From Roseomonas sp. (GTDB lineage Bacteria; Pseudomonadota; Alphaproteobacteria; Acetobacterales; Acetobacteraceae): a DNA stretch of 64,000 nucleotides. This document shows positions 28,223 to 36,995 of this stretch, in pieces. A program made the translations under genes and the position numbers. The notes below the pieces were generated by a model. That model was not told the origin of the DNA. It made no database searches and was given only the letters and a program-made list of their open reading frames with translations. The DNA lies in NCBI GenBank assembly GCA_020249925.1, contig JADCER010000012.1, positions 1-64,000 of the forward strand. Direction: 5' to 3'. Within the stretch, counting starts at the first letter, position 1; each line of letters opens with the position of its first letter.

Positions 28223-28399
28223 ATGGCTGAAATCGTCAACCTGAAGCACGCACGCAAAATGAAGGCGCGCGAAGCCGCCGAAGCCAAGGCGGCGGAAAAC
28301 CGCGCCAAATATGGGCAGACCAAGGCCGAACGCGCGCGGCTTGCGGCTGAGAAAGCCAAGCTGCGCGCCGTGATCGATGGGGCGAAGAAGGAAGACTAG
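28223..28399 (+). CDS. DUF4169 small charged protein
   Basis: 58 aa beginning MAEIVNLKHARKMKAR, then a Lys/Glu/Ala-rich helix ending in KKED. It matches the DUF4169 family, which is widespread in alphaproteobacteria and of unknown role. The ATG at 28223 gives the conserved N-terminus. The 3' 117 nt plus a few bases beyond the stop are duplicated at 29140-29266. Confidence 0.88.
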   Translation: MAEIVNLKHARKMKAREAAEAKAAENRAKYGQTKAERARLAAEKAKLRAVIDGAKKED

Positions 28400-28409
28400 G
28401 CGCTGCCCG
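28283..28409 (+). repeat. Direct repeat copy A (3' part of DUF4169 gene)
   Basis: Matches 29140-29266 at a constant offset of 857 bp with roughly nine mismatches over 127 bp. It includes the TAG stop and GCGCTGCC after it. The two copies bracket the pyridoxamine-oxidase-like gene. Confidence 0.9.
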
Positions 28410-28517
28410 CTCCCTTAAGCTCCGAACCTACATCGCCGCCGTCGCGATACCCATGCTCTGGATCACGACCGACCGGTTCGGCGCAACTTCAAGTATTGGG
28501 CCTTTGTGCGCCAGGTA

Positions 28518-28982
28518 TCAGACGGGGCGGACCCCATAGGTAGCGTAGCCACGAGCCTGCTGATCCTCGACGCTACGGTCGGGGAACAGCGCATAGCTTG
28601 GCGCCCAAATGCGCGAGATCCGGTTCATAGTGACGTGAATCGCGCGGCGCACCTTGAAGTCCGTGCCCGCCATCTCCTGCAGGCGCGCGCCGGTAGCGGC
28701 AAAGTCTGGATGCTCTGGCGGAATCAGGCGCGCCCGTCCGGCAATCTTGAACCCGCGCTGGCGGAACACATCGACAAAGCTGACGCAGACGAGCGGCTGG
28801 CGGGCGATGTTTCGCACGCTCACCGGCGACGCGATATCAGCGATAAGGATCGCATCATCGCCGTGGTCGGTGAAGATTTCTTTGGGGCTTACGTTGGGCT
28901 GGCCTTTCTCGTCCACGGTCGCGAGCCAGCACAGAACCGAATTGCGTATATCCTCTCGCACAGCATCGTTGATCACGGCCAT
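28518..28982 (-). CDS. Pyridoxamine 5'-phosphate oxidase-family protein
   Basis: 154 aa with the split-barrel FMN-binding fold (CWLATVDEKGQPNVSPKEIF at the start, VRNIARQPLVCVSFVDVF in the middle). This group of short proteins binds FMN, F420 or haem and is not true PdxH. It lies between the two DUF4169 copies and is slightly less GC-rich than its neighbours, so it was probably inserted with the duplication. Confidence 0.85.
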   Translation of the reverse strand: MAVINDAVREDIRNSVLCWLATVDEKGQPNVSPKEIFTDHGDDAILIADIASPVSVRNIARQPLVCVSFVDVFRQRGFKIAGRARLIPPEHPDFAATGARLQEMAGTDFKVRRAIHVTMNRISRIWAPSYALFPDRSVEDQQARGYATYGVRPV

Positions 28983-29139
28983 TCACTCCATTTCTCCCAA
29001 CCCGGTGATACCTGATCTGGTCGCACCCCAGACTTCAACCAAAAAATGCGAACAGTGGCCTGAAACGTGGTCCCCGCAGCTACAGTGAGGGGGACCTGGG
29101 CGCCGAAGCCTCGCGTCGACGCGGCGCATACGAAAATGC

Positions 29140-29256
29140 GCCAAGGCAGCGGAAAACCGTGCCAAATATGGGCAGACCAAAGCCGAACGCGCACGGCTTG
29201 CGGCTGAGAGCGCCAAGCTGCGCGCCATGATCGATGGGGCGAAGAAGGAAGACTAG
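29140..29256 (+). pseudogene. Decayed second copy of DUF4169
   Basis: The 117 nt up to TAG (29254-29256) encode the C-terminal two thirds of DUF4169 in frame (AKYGQTKAERARLAAE). The start codon and the first 20 codons are missing; the upstream bases (about 29120-29139) are only vaguely similar to the intact gene. Without a start or RBS it is probably not made. Confidence 0.85.
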
Positions 29257-29273
29257 GCGCTGCCTGCTTGGCG

Positions 29274-29918
29274 TTAAGCCGCGACACCGTGGCCAAAAAA
29301 TACAGCCTCACGCCGATGCAGCCCCTGTTCTGCGCAATCAAGCGCAAGGCCGGCGACTTCCGCTGGCGTGACGCTGGATAAACGCGTGCCGGGCGCAATG
29401 GCGGTCAGGGTGTGAAACGGCTCATTGCCAGGCCGTGATGTGAAGGGCGCCGGGCGCAGAATGGTCCAGTCAAGGCGGCTCGCGCGGATGAGTGCCTCCT
29501 GCCGGTCCTTGTCGGCGTAAAGGTTTTTCGTGAATAGCGGATAGATCAGATAATCATAGAAAAAACCGCCATGCCCCTTGGTATCACCCGCGCCAACGCC
29601 GGTGATGGCAATCAGGCGCTGCGGCCCGCTGGCCTGCATGGCGGCAATCAGCGCCTTGGTGGTTGCCGAGAAAAAAGAGACCTCGCCCCGCGCGCGAAAG
29701 CCAAGGGCGTAAATCACGGCGTCCTGTCCGGCCAAGGCACCGGCCAGCGCTGCCTTGTCGCTTGGGTCGGCCTGCACCATCGTGACCGAGGGCGACAGGC
29801 CATGCGGGCTGGTGCTGCGGCTTTGTGCAGTGATGCCATGCCCGCGCGTCAGGGCTTGCGCGACAATTTCACGCCCAACGCGGCCCGTGCCGCCAAGGAC
29901 GAGGAGCTTCATCCTCAC
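29274..29918 (-). CDS. NAD(P)-binding SDR-like oxidoreductase
   Basis: 214 aa. Rossmann motif VLGGTGRVGREIV at residues 7-19 and an NmrA/atypical SDR core (DAVIYALGFRARGEV, LIAITGVGAGDTKG). No YxxxK pair is obvious, in keeping with atypical SDRs that sense NAD(P) or act on quinones. It overlaps the 3' end of the branched-chain aminotransferase by 4 nt on the same strand. Confidence 0.85.
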   Translation of the reverse strand: MRMKLLVLGGTGRVGREIVAQALTRGHGITAQSRSTSPHGLSPSVTMVQADPSDKAALAGALAGQDAVIYALGFRARGEVSFFSATTKALIAAMQASGPQRLIAITGVGAGDTKGHGGFFYDYLIYPLFTKNLYADKDRQEALIRASRLDWTILRPAPFTSRPGNEPFHTLTAIAPGTRLSSVTPAEVAGLALDCAEQGLHRREAVFFGHGVAA

Positions 29919-30988
29919 CCTTTGCGGACGATGCTCATCCAGCCATGCGGGTCATTGCTACGGCCATATTGCAGGCCGGTGATGGCATCATAAAGCCGGC
30001 GCGTGACATCGCCGATCTCACCACCATTGATCAGCACATCCTCGCCCTTATAGCCGAGCGTGCCGACCGGGGAGACCACCGCCGCCGTCCCCGTGCCCCA
30101 CATTTCCTTGAGTGTGCCGTCACGGCCCGCGGCCATCACTTCCTCAATCGCGATCTGGCGTTCGGTAACCTTCAGCCCCCAATCGCGCATCAATTGCATG
30201 GTGCTCGCGCGTGTCACGCCGTCCAGGATGGTGCCGGTCAGTGGCGGCGTGATCACCTCATCCCCGATGCGGAGCATGATATTCATCGTGCCGACCTCAT
30301 CGAGGTATTTGCGATTGACGCCATCCAGATAGAGCACCTGCGAATAACCAGCCTTCGCGGCATCGCGCTGGCCAGCCAAACTCGCGGCGTAATTGCCGGC
30401 CGTCTTGGCTTCCCCGGTGCCGCCCTTGACCGCGCGCACATGCGTGTCAGAGGCCAGGATTTTCACCGGCTTCACGCCTTCCTTGTAATAGGTGCCAACG
30501 GGCGAAAGGATGAGGAAGTAAAGGTAATTATGCGCCGGATGCACGCCCAGCATCACATCGGTCGCGATAATGGTCGGGCGCAGATAAAGCGCGGTACCCG
30601 GCTTGCGTGGCACCCATTCATGTTCAAGCCCGACCAGCGCATCAAAGCTTTGGCGAATGATATCCACCGGCAATTCCGGCATGCACATGATCTGGCCGGA
30701 GCGATTGAAGCGTTCCGCATGGCGATCCGGGCGGAAAAGACGAATTTGATCATCATCGCCGCGAAACGCCTTCAGCCCATCGAAAATCGCCTGGCCGTAA
30801 TGCAAAACCGAGGTCGCGGGGTCGAGGCTGAGCGGCCCATAGGGCACGATGCGCGGCGAATGCCAGCCCTTCCCTTCCTGATAATCCATCAGGAACATGT
30901 GATCGGTCAGCACCTTGCCGAAGGAAAGCTCATCATCGGCGGGCTTCACCTTGGGGGTGGTGGTGCGGGTGATCGGGAAGGAAGCCAT
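29915..30988 (-). CDS. ilvE: Branched-chain amino acid aminotransferase
   Basis: 357-aa fold-type IV PLP enzyme of the longer, BCAT2-like class. Motifs: LHYGQAIFDGLKAFRG, the PLP Lys in GEAKTAGNYAASL, and EVGTMNIML. It interconverts Leu, Ile and Val with their keto acids. The ATG at 30988 gives the usual start. Upstream is the terminator of the racemase-like gene, so it has its own promoter. Confidence 0.93.
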   Translation of the reverse strand: MASFPITRTTTPKVKPADDELSFGKVLTDHMFLMDYQEGKGWHSPRIVPYGPLSLDPATSVLHYGQAIFDGLKAFRGDDDQIRLFRPDRHAERFNRSGQIMCMPELPVDIIRQSFDALVGLEHEWVPRKPGTALYLRPTIIATDVMLGVHPAHNYLYFLILSPVGTYYKEGVKPVKILASDTHVRAVKGGTGEAKTAGNYAASLAGQRDAAKAGYSQVLYLDGVNRKYLDEVGTMNIMLRIGDEVITPPLTGTILDGVTRASTMQLMRDWGLKVTERQIAIEEVMAAGRDGTLKEMWGTGTAAVVSPVGTLGYKGEDVLINGGEIGDVTRRLYDAITGLQYGRSNDPHGWMSIVRKG

Positions 30989-31040
30989 TGCTGCGTATCC
31001 TCGGGGTTTTGATTTCTTGCGTGAGATTAGCCTCGGACGC

Positions 31041-31066
31041 AAAAAAAGGTAAGTAGTCCTTACTTA
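31041..31066 (-). terminator. Intrinsic terminator of the racemase-like gene
   Basis: On the minus strand TAAGTA (31066-31061) pairs with TACTTA (31055-31050), then CC and seven T (31047-31041). The racemase TAA stop lies at the hairpin itself. It separates the racemase from ilvE transcription. Confidence 0.6.
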
Positions 31067-31815
31067 GATTTTGCGATTTCTCCGGTCATAAACCGTGCAA
31101 GGCCCGGTTCCAGCCCGGTTTGCGGTGCCTGCGCCACGCGGGCGGGCGCCTGCCCACCCCGACAGGCCATCACCAGGGCGCAATCCAGGCTATCCAGCAC
31201 CGGCACGGGCAGCAGGGCGGCAAGCTTCGGCGCCAAGCCGACCAAGCCTGCCCCGCCCAGCACCACCACGCCCGCACCTGCGGCCACGGCCTGCCGCGCT
31301 TCCTCGGCGATCAGCGCCAGCGCCTTTTCCGGTTCGCGCGCGATCATATCGCCCGTGGGCGGGACGGAGCGCACCTGCACGCGGTCCCGCCCATGGCCGC
31401 GGATAAGCGCGAATTCTTCCAGCATCGGCACCCAGGCGGCCCCCCCAGTCAGCAGCGCAATGCGCGGCGCCTGTTCCAGGGCAAGCGTGATGGAGGCTTC
31501 AGCCATGCCGATCACCGGAATGGGGAGCAATTCGCGCGCGGCTTCAATGGCCGGTTCGCCGAAACAGGCGATGATGGCAGCGCCAAAGCCTTGCGGGTTC
31601 TCCGCACCGATATGCTCGGCCAAGCCTGCCAAAACGGCATGGCCGGCAATGGCAACCGCCGCGCGGGTTGCGATGTAGCGCGCGCCGAAGGGGGCTGTGG
31701 CCGGCACCAGATCACAGGCAGGCAGGCCAAGCCGGGGCAGGGCTTCCCGCGCGCGGGCGGCGATCAGGGCGGTGATGGCGGGGTCGGTATTGCCGTTCAG
31801 AAGCAGGATGCGCAT
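31060..31815 (-). CDS. Aspartate/glutamate (hydantoin) racemase-like protein
   Basis: 251 aa, Asp/Glu racemase superfamily. Start motif MRILLLNGNTDPAIT, first active-site Cys in IACFGEPAIEAARE, then VIGMAEASI. The second catalytic Cys, expected in a LGCAG-type motif near residue 185, is replaced: the protein reads VVLGGAGLVG. A cofactor-independent racemase needs both, so racemisation is doubtful; a decarboxylase, isomerase or binding role is possible. ATG at 31815 chosen from the conserved N-terminus. Confidence 0.82.
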   Translation of the reverse strand: MRILLLNGNTDPAITALIAARAREALPRLGLPACDLVPATAPFGARYIATRAAVAIAGHAVLAGLAEHIGAENPQGFGAAIIACFGEPAIEAARELLPIPVIGMAEASITLALEQAPRIALLTGGAAWVPMLEEFALIRGHGRDRVQVRSVPPTGDMIAREPEKALALIAEEARQAVAAGAGVVVLGGAGLVGLAPKLAALLPVPVLDSLDCALVMACRGGQAPARVAQAPQTGLEPGLARFMTGEIAKSK

Positions 31816-32104
31816 GGCGCGCTTCTGCCGCCTTGTCCCTGGCCCTGGCAAGGGTGGGGGCGGGCGGCTTTTTGCCTATTGCGCCTTGGCGCGCGGCGCC
31901 GCATGGTCGGGCAGTGCTGCCACCAAATTAGGCAGGGATGAATATTCCTGACCGCTGGCCTAAGGCCGGGGGGTGGCACGGGCTTTGCTGCCATCGGATG
32001 CTGATGACTGCTCGCGCTGCCCCCGTTGGGGCGCGCGCGGCAATGAAGTTCAGGCGGCAGTTTCCTCTGAGACTGCCCAAACGCGACGAAGGGAGAGTGA
32101 CGCG
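31816..32104. other. 289-bp gap upstream of the peptide ABC operon
   Basis: Divergent region between the racemase gene and the binding-protein gene. No ORF with a plausible start, and no RNA gene. GAAGGGAGAG at about 32088-32097 is the RBS of the downstream gene. No recognisable promoter hexamers. Confidence 0.4.
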
Positions 32105-33721
32105 ATGCGATTGAAGAAATTCTTGATGACAGCCTGCCTGGTGGCGCTGCCTGTCCTTGGCGCGTCTGTCGCGCAGGCGCAGGGCACGCTGCGTATCGGC
32201 ATGACGGCGGCGGATGTCCCGCTGACGCATGGCCAGCCCGACCAGGGCTTTGAGGGCAACCGTTTCACCGGTATTCCGCTGTATGACAGCCTGACCATGT
32301 GGGATCTGTCCTCGGCTGATCGGCCTTCCGTGGTCATCCCGGGTCTCGCGACCGAATGGGCCGTTGATGCCAATGACAGGACGCGCTGGGTATTTCGCCT
32401 GCGTCGCGGCGTGAAATTCCATGACGGGTCGGATTTCAACGCCGATGCCGTGGTGTGGAATGTGCGCAAGATCCTGGATCGCGAAGCGCCGCATTATGAC
32501 CCGCGTCAGGTCGGCATTACCGCAACCCGTATGCCCACGCTGCGCCGCGCGGAAAAGATTGATGATCACACCGTGGCGCTGTTCACGGCGGAGCCGGACA
32601 GCCTGCTGCCGATCAACCTGACCAATCTTTTCATGGCAAGCCCGACGCAATGGGAAAGGCTGCGCGCCGCCAATCCCAGCGCGGAAGCGACCTGGAACGC
32701 TTTTGCGCGTGAGCCATCCGGCACCGGCCCCTTCCGCATGACGCGCTTTGTCCCGCGTGAACGTGCGGAATATGCGCGTTTTGATGGTTATTGGTCCGAC
32801 AAGGCGAAGCTTGATCGCATTGTGGTTCTGCCGATCCCGGAAGCCAATGCGCGTACCGCGGCGCTGCTGTCCAACCAGGTGGATTGGATCGAAGCGCCAG
32901 CGCCCGATGCCATTCCGCAGCTGCGCCAGCGTGGCATGGTGATCACCAGCAATGCGCAGCCGCATGTCTGGCCCTGGCAGCCCTGTTTCGCGGAAGGCTC
33001 GCCGCTGCGTGATGTGCGCGTGCGGCGCGCCATCAATCTTGGCATTGACCGCGAAGGGCTGCGCACCCTGCTGGGGGGCATGATGTCCATCCCCGTCGGC
33101 ACCGTGCCGCGTGGCCATCCCTGGTTCGGCAACCCAAGCTTCAATATCCGCACCGACAAGGCCGAGGCGCGCCGCCTGCTCGCGGAAGCGGGCTATACGG
33201 CCCAGCGTCCCTTGACCTTGAAGGTGCAGATTTCGGCTTCCGGTTCGGGCCAGATGCAGCCGCTGCCGATGAATGAGTTCCTGCAACAGGACCTCAAGCA
33301 AATCGGCGTGAATATCGAATTCGATGTCGTGGAATGGAACACCTTGTTCGCCAATTGGCGCCAGGGCTGCACCCATGCCTCGGCACGCGGGGCGCATGCC
33401 ACCAATGTCTCCTTCGCGGCCATGGACCCCTTCTTTGCGATGGTGCGCTTCTGGGATTCGAAAATGGCGCCGCCGGTGTCCAACAATTGGGGCTTCTTCA
33501 ACGATCCGCGTTTTGACGCGATGATCGCCGAAGCGCGCAACGCTTTCGAACCCGCCGCGCGCGACGCTGCACTCGCCCGCCTGCATGCCGCCGGTGTGGA
33601 TGAGGCGCTGTTCATCTGGATTGCGCATGACGTGTCACCGCGTGCCATGAGCCCGCGCGTGCGTGGCTATGTGCAGCCGCAGAGCTGGTTTGTTGATCTG
33701 CGTCTGCCTTTCATCCAGTAA
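32105..33721 (+). CDS. Peptide/nickel-type ABC transporter substrate-binding protein
   Basis: 538-aa family 5 extracytoplasmic binding protein. Sec signal peptide with cleavage near AQAQG at 23-25; family motif WVFRLRRGVKFHDGSDFNADAV (only the core quoted: KFHDGSDF). Typical ligands are di/oligopeptides, but metals, opines or glutathione are also bound by this family. First of a three-gene set with DppB- and DppC-like permeases. Confidence 0.93.
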   Translation: MRLKKFLMTACLVALPVLGASVAQAQGTLRIGMTAADVPLTHGQPDQGFEGNRFTGIPLYDSLTMWDLSSADRPSVVIPGLATEWAVDANDRTRWVFRLRRGVKFHDGSDFNADAVVWNVRKILDREAPHYDPRQVGITATRMPTLRRAEKIDDHTVALFTAEPDSLLPINLTNLFMASPTQWERLRAANPSAEATWNAFAREPSGTGPFRMTRFVPRERAEYARFDGYWSDKAKLDRIVVLPIPEANARTAALLSNQVDWIEAPAPDAIPQLRQRGMVITSNAQPHVWPWQPCFAEGSPLRDVRVRRAINLGIDREGLRTLLGGMMSIPVGTVPRGHPWFGNPSFNIRTDKAEARRLLAEAGYTAQRPLTLKVQISASGSGQMQPLPMNEFLQQDLKQIGVNIEFDVVEWNTLFANWRQGCTHASARGAHATNVSFAAMDPFFAMVRFWDSKMAPPVSNNWGFFNDPRFDAMIAEARNAFEPAARDAALARLHAAGVDEALFIWIAHDVSPRAMSPRVRGYVQPQSWFVDLRLPFIQ

Positions 33722-33727
33722 CCCCTG

Positions 33728-33757
33728 ATCGCCGGGCGGCAACGACCGCCCGGCGAT
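33728..33757 (+). promoter_or_regulatory. 12-bp stem-loop between binding protein and permease genes
   Basis: ATCGCCGGGCGG (33728-33739) and CCGCCCGGCGAT (33746-33757) pair perfectly around CAACGA, and the permease RBS (GGAGAG) follows directly. Such hairpins often protect the binding-protein mRNA 3' end and lower permease expression. No U-tract. Confidence 0.6.
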
Positions 33758-33770
33758 TGCCGGAGAGACA

Positions 33771-34724
33771 ATGTTCTTCTACCTGATCCGTCGCATTGCC
33801 TATGGCATCCCGATTGCACTCGCGGTCGGCTTTGTCTGCTTCATGCTGGTGCAGATCGCGCCCGGTGATCCCATCAATGCCATTGTGCCGCCCGATGCGC
33901 CGGGCGATGTGGTGGAACAGGTGCGGCGTGATTATGGGCTGGATAAGCCCTTGCCCGTGCAATTCGGGCTTTGGCTGATGAAGGTGGTGCAGGGGGATTT
34001 GGGCCGGTCACTCGCTTCCGGGCGGCCGGTTTGGTCTGATCTTTCAAGTGCCATCGGCAATACGCTGATGCTGGCGGCGTCTGCGTCTTTGCTGGGCTTT
34101 ATCCTGGGCTGTGTACTGGGGGGGCTTGCGGGCACTTTCCGCGGTTCCTGGCTGGATCGCGTGGCGGTGACGATTGCCGTCGGCGGCGTTTCCGTGCCGC
34201 ATTACTGGCTTGGCATGGTGATGGTGGTGATCTTCTCCGTGCAATTGAATTGGCTGCCGGCCATGGGTGCGGGGCCGGGCGGGTCTTCCGATTGGGTCTG
34301 GGATTGGGAACACATCAAGCATCTGATCCTGCCAACCGTCACACTTTCCGTCATTCCCATGGGCATTGTGACGCGCACGGTGCGCGGCATTGTGGCCGAG
34401 ATCATGAACCAGGAATTTGTCACCGCCTTGCGCGGCAAGGGGCTCACCCGTGGTGGCGTATTCCTGCATGTGGTGAAGAATGCTGCGCCCACCGCGCTGG
34501 CGGTGATGGGCTTGCAGCTTGGCTATCTGATGGGTGGGTCCATTCTGGTGGAAACCGTGTTTTCCTGGCCGGGCACGGGGCTTTTGCTGAACAACGCCAT
34601 CTTCCAGCGCGATTTGCCGGTGCTGCAAGGCACCATTCTGGTGCTGGCCATGTTCTTTGTCATTCTCAATCTTCTGGTGGATCTGATGCAGACCGCGCTT
34701 GATCCGCGCATCAAGCGGAATTGA
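33771..34724 (+). CDS. Peptide-type ABC transporter permease (DppB family)
   Basis: 317 aa with six predicted spans. N-terminal MFFYLIRRIAYGIPIALAVG and the DppB-type VQIAPGDPINAIV are present; the EAA-loop region reads TALRGKGLTRGGVFLHVVKN. It forms a heterodimer channel with the next gene. Starts after GGAGAG. Confidence 0.94.
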   Translation: MFFYLIRRIAYGIPIALAVGFVCFMLVQIAPGDPINAIVPPDAPGDVVEQVRRDYGLDKPLPVQFGLWLMKVVQGDLGRSLASGRPVWSDLSSAIGNTLMLAASASLLGFILGCVLGGLAGTFRGSWLDRVAVTIAVGGVSVPHYWLGMVMVVIFSVQLNWLPAMGAGPGGSSDWVWDWEHIKHLILPTVTLSVIPMGIVTRTVRGIVAEIMNQEFVTALRGKGLTRGGVFLHVVKNAAPTALAVMGLQLGYLMGGSILVETVFSWPGTGLLLNNAIFQRDLPVLQGTILVLAMFFVILNLLVDLMQTALDPRIKRN

Positions 34725-34728
34725 CGCC

Positions 34729-35643
34729 ATGTCCAATAGCGCCACCACCCCATCCGCGGCGGAAGCCGAACTCGCCGTTCAGGCGCGACAGGCGCCGGAG
34801 CGTTCCACCGGCTATTGGGCCGGGGTATGGAAGCGTGTCCGGCGCGATCCGGTGACAATCTTCTGCGCTTCGGTGCTGCTGCTGATGCTGCTGGCGATTG
34901 TTTTCGCGCCGCTGATCGCGCCGCATGATCCCTATCAGGGCAGCATGATCCGGCGACTGCGCCCGATCGGCACGCCGAATTACATCCTGGGCACGGATGA
35001 GCTTGGGCGCGATATGCTGACGCGCCTGCTTTATGGCGGGCGGCTTTCCTGGTTCATGGGTATCACACCCGTCGCGTTGGCTTTCGTGATTGGTACGGTG
35101 CTGGGCGTGCTGGCGGGCTATGCCGGCGGCAAGACCAATATGGCCATCATGCGCGTGACGGATGTGTTCTACGCCTTCCCATCCGTGCTGTTGGCGGTGG
35201 CGATTTCCGGCGCGCTTGGCGCGGGCATCATGAATGCCATTCTGGCACTGACGCTGGTGTTCATCCCGCCCATTATTCGCGTGGCGGAAACCGTCACCAC
35301 GGGTGTGCGCAATCTGGATTTCGTGGATGCGGCGCGCGCCTCGGGCGCCAATGCCTTTACCATTGTGCGCGTGCATGTGCTGGGCAATGTGCTGGGGCCG
35401 ATCTTTGTCTATGCGACATCGCTGATCAGCGTTTCGATGATTCTGGCCTCCGGCCTTTCCTTCCTTGGCCTTGGCACCAAGCCGCCGGAACCGGAATGGG
35501 GCTTGATGCTGAATACGCTGCGTACCGCGATTTACGTGCAGCCTTGGATCGCCGTGCTGCCGGGGGCGTGCATTTTCGTGACCTCCATCTGCTTCAACCT
35601 GGTGAGTGATGGCCTCAGGCAGGCGATGGATGTGAAGGGCTGA
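34729..35643 (+). CDS. Peptide-type ABC transporter permease (DppC family)
   Basis: 304 aa with a cytoplasmic N-terminal 35 residues and six spans. Motifs: HDPYQGSMIRRLRPIG near residue 65 (family FAPLIAPHDP), GTDELGRDMLTRLLYGG, and EAA loop DAARASGANAFTIVRVHVL. It starts 4 nt after the DppB stop. No ATPase genes follow; a shared or distant ATPase pair must energise the system. Confidence 0.94.
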   Translation: MSNSATTPSAAEAELAVQARQAPERSTGYWAGVWKRVRRDPVTIFCASVLLLMLLAIVFAPLIAPHDPYQGSMIRRLRPIGTPNYILGTDELGRDMLTRLLYGGRLSWFMGITPVALAFVIGTVLGVLAGYAGGKTNMAIMRVTDVFYAFPSVLLAVAISGALGAGIMNAILALTLVFIPPIIRVAETVTTGVRNLDFVDAARASGANAFTIVRVHVLGNVLGPIFVYATSLISVSMILASGLSFLGLGTKPPEPEWGLMLNTLRTAIYVQPWIAVLPGACIFVTSICFNLVSDGLRQAMDVKG

Positions 35644-35664
35644 AGCAAGCCCCTTCCGCGGTGG

Positions 35665-36486
35665 CTATTCGGTCAGGTTCGGCACCTTGCCGGGCCGGCC
35701 GAGCAGCCAGCCCTGCATGGCATCACAACCGGCTTTCTCCAGGGCACGGAGCTGTGCCAGCGTCTCCACGCTTTTCGCAACCACGATAGTGCCCAGCGCA
35801 TGGGCAGTTTCCACCTGGCCGGTGGTGAGCGCCAGCGCCCGCCGCGCGGAGAGGTTTTCGCCATCTAGCCCGGCGCAAAGGCTCGGGTGCAGCTTCACCA
35901 TGGGGAAGGGAATCGCGCGCAGGGCCAGGATGGTGCCGCGCGCCACGCCGAAATCATCAAGGGCAGCCACAACCCCGAGCCCGCGCAGCCCGGCCGCGAG
36001 GTTGGCCGCCGCATCATGCCAAAGGGAAACCGCATTGGCCGGCATTTCCACCGCGAGGCCACGCGGGTCCGTATCCGCGTCCTGCAGGGCGCGGCGCATC
36101 AGGGCAGTGCCATCACCGCGCAAAAAAGCTTCGGCCGTGATGTTGACGGAGATATAGGGCGCAGAGCGCGGCCAGCGCGCCCTGATCCGGCAAGCCTCGG
36201 CAAAGACCCAGGCATCCAGCGCGGCCGCGAGCCCCGCCTGGGTAGCGGCATTCACCGTTTCCATGGCCAGGATCGGGCCGAGATCGGGGTGGACCCAGCG
36301 CAGCAGCGCCTCATACCCCACGGTTTCCAGGCCATTGGCGCTGCAGACCGGCTGCAGATCAAGCCTTAGGCCGGCGCCATCATTCGCAAGCGCCTCGGCT
36401 ATGCCCTGGCGGAGTTCCGCCGGCGAATGGGCAAGCTCCAACCCTGCCGCCGCCCGATCGCCATCAAAGCCGAAACTCTCGCTCAT
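35665..36486 (-). CDS. Divergent EAL-domain protein
   Basis: 273 aa, cytoplasmic; the EAL domain covers about 40-265. Present: YEALLRW, SVNITAEAF (Asn), VEMPAN (Glu), DDFG and QGWLLGRPG. Altered: the KxDxxF motif reads KLHPSL and the AEGVET motif reads AKSVET. These changes hit metal- or substrate-binding sites, so c-di-GMP hydrolysis may be lost and the protein may act as a c-di-GMP binder or protein-protein adaptor. No GGDEF domain. Confidence 0.87.
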   Translation of the reverse strand: MSESFGFDGDRAAAGLELAHSPAELRQGIAEALANDGAGLRLDLQPVCSANGLETVGYEALLRWVHPDLGPILAMETVNAATQAGLAAALDAWVFAEACRIRARWPRSAPYISVNITAEAFLRGDGTALMRRALQDADTDPRGLAVEMPANAVSLWHDAAANLAAGLRGLGVVAALDDFGVARGTILALRAIPFPMVKLHPSLCAGLDGENLSARRALALTTGQVETAHALGTIVVAKSVETLAQLRALEKAGCDAMQGWLLGRPGKVPNLTE

Positions 36487-36572
36487 GCCCGCGCCCTCAA
36501 TCGCTTGAGGGCGCAGTAAACACCCAAACTGCTTACGGTCTGGTTACCGCCGTAGTGGGAAGTGACAGCCGA

Positions 36573-36995
36573 TCAGGCGAAGATTTCGCTGCCGGCGAAG
36601 AAATAGGCGATTTCGATGGCGGCGTTTTCCGGGCTGTCGGAGCCATGCACTGAATTGGCTTCAATGCTTTCAGCGAAAAGCTTGCGGATGGTGCCGGGGG
36701 CAGCATTGGCGGGGTTGGTGGTCCCCATCAATTCGCGGTTCCGCGCCACGGCATTTTCGCCTTCCAGCACCTGCACCACCACGGGGCCAGAGGTCATGAA
36801 GGACACCAGATCCTTGAAGAAGGGGCGTTCGCGATGCACGCCATAGAAGGTCTCGGCCTGGGTCTCTGTCATGTGGATGCGCTTTTGCGCGACAATGCGC
36901 AGGCCCGCATCTTCGAACACCGCATTGATCTTGCCGGTCAGATTCCGGCGCGTGGCGTCCGGCTTGATGATGCTGAAGGTGCGTTCGATGGCCAT
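36573..36995 (-). CDS. ndk: Nucleoside diphosphate kinase
   Basis: 140 aa. Phosphorylated His117 in [13 protein letters not shown]-terminal [14 protein letters not shown] is the family start. It balances NTP pools by phosphate transfer from ATP. Normal length. The ATG at 36995 is chosen from the conserved N-terminus. Confidence 0.97.
   Translation of the reverse strand: MAIERTFSIIKPDATRRNLTGKINAVFEDAGLRIVAQKRIHMTETQAETFYGVHRERPFFKDLVSFMTSGPVVVQVLEGENAVARNRELMGTTNPANAAPGTIRKLFAESIEANSVHGSDSPENAAIEIAYFFAGSEIFA

Noticed and set aside
28283-29266. Insertion-sequence ends around the PNPOx-like gene
   Set aside because: The repeats are direct copies of DUF4169 coding sequence, not terminal inverted repeats, and no transposase is present.
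31928-33628. 566-codon minus-strand frame
   Set aside because: Antisense to the peptide-binding protein gene; no motifs.
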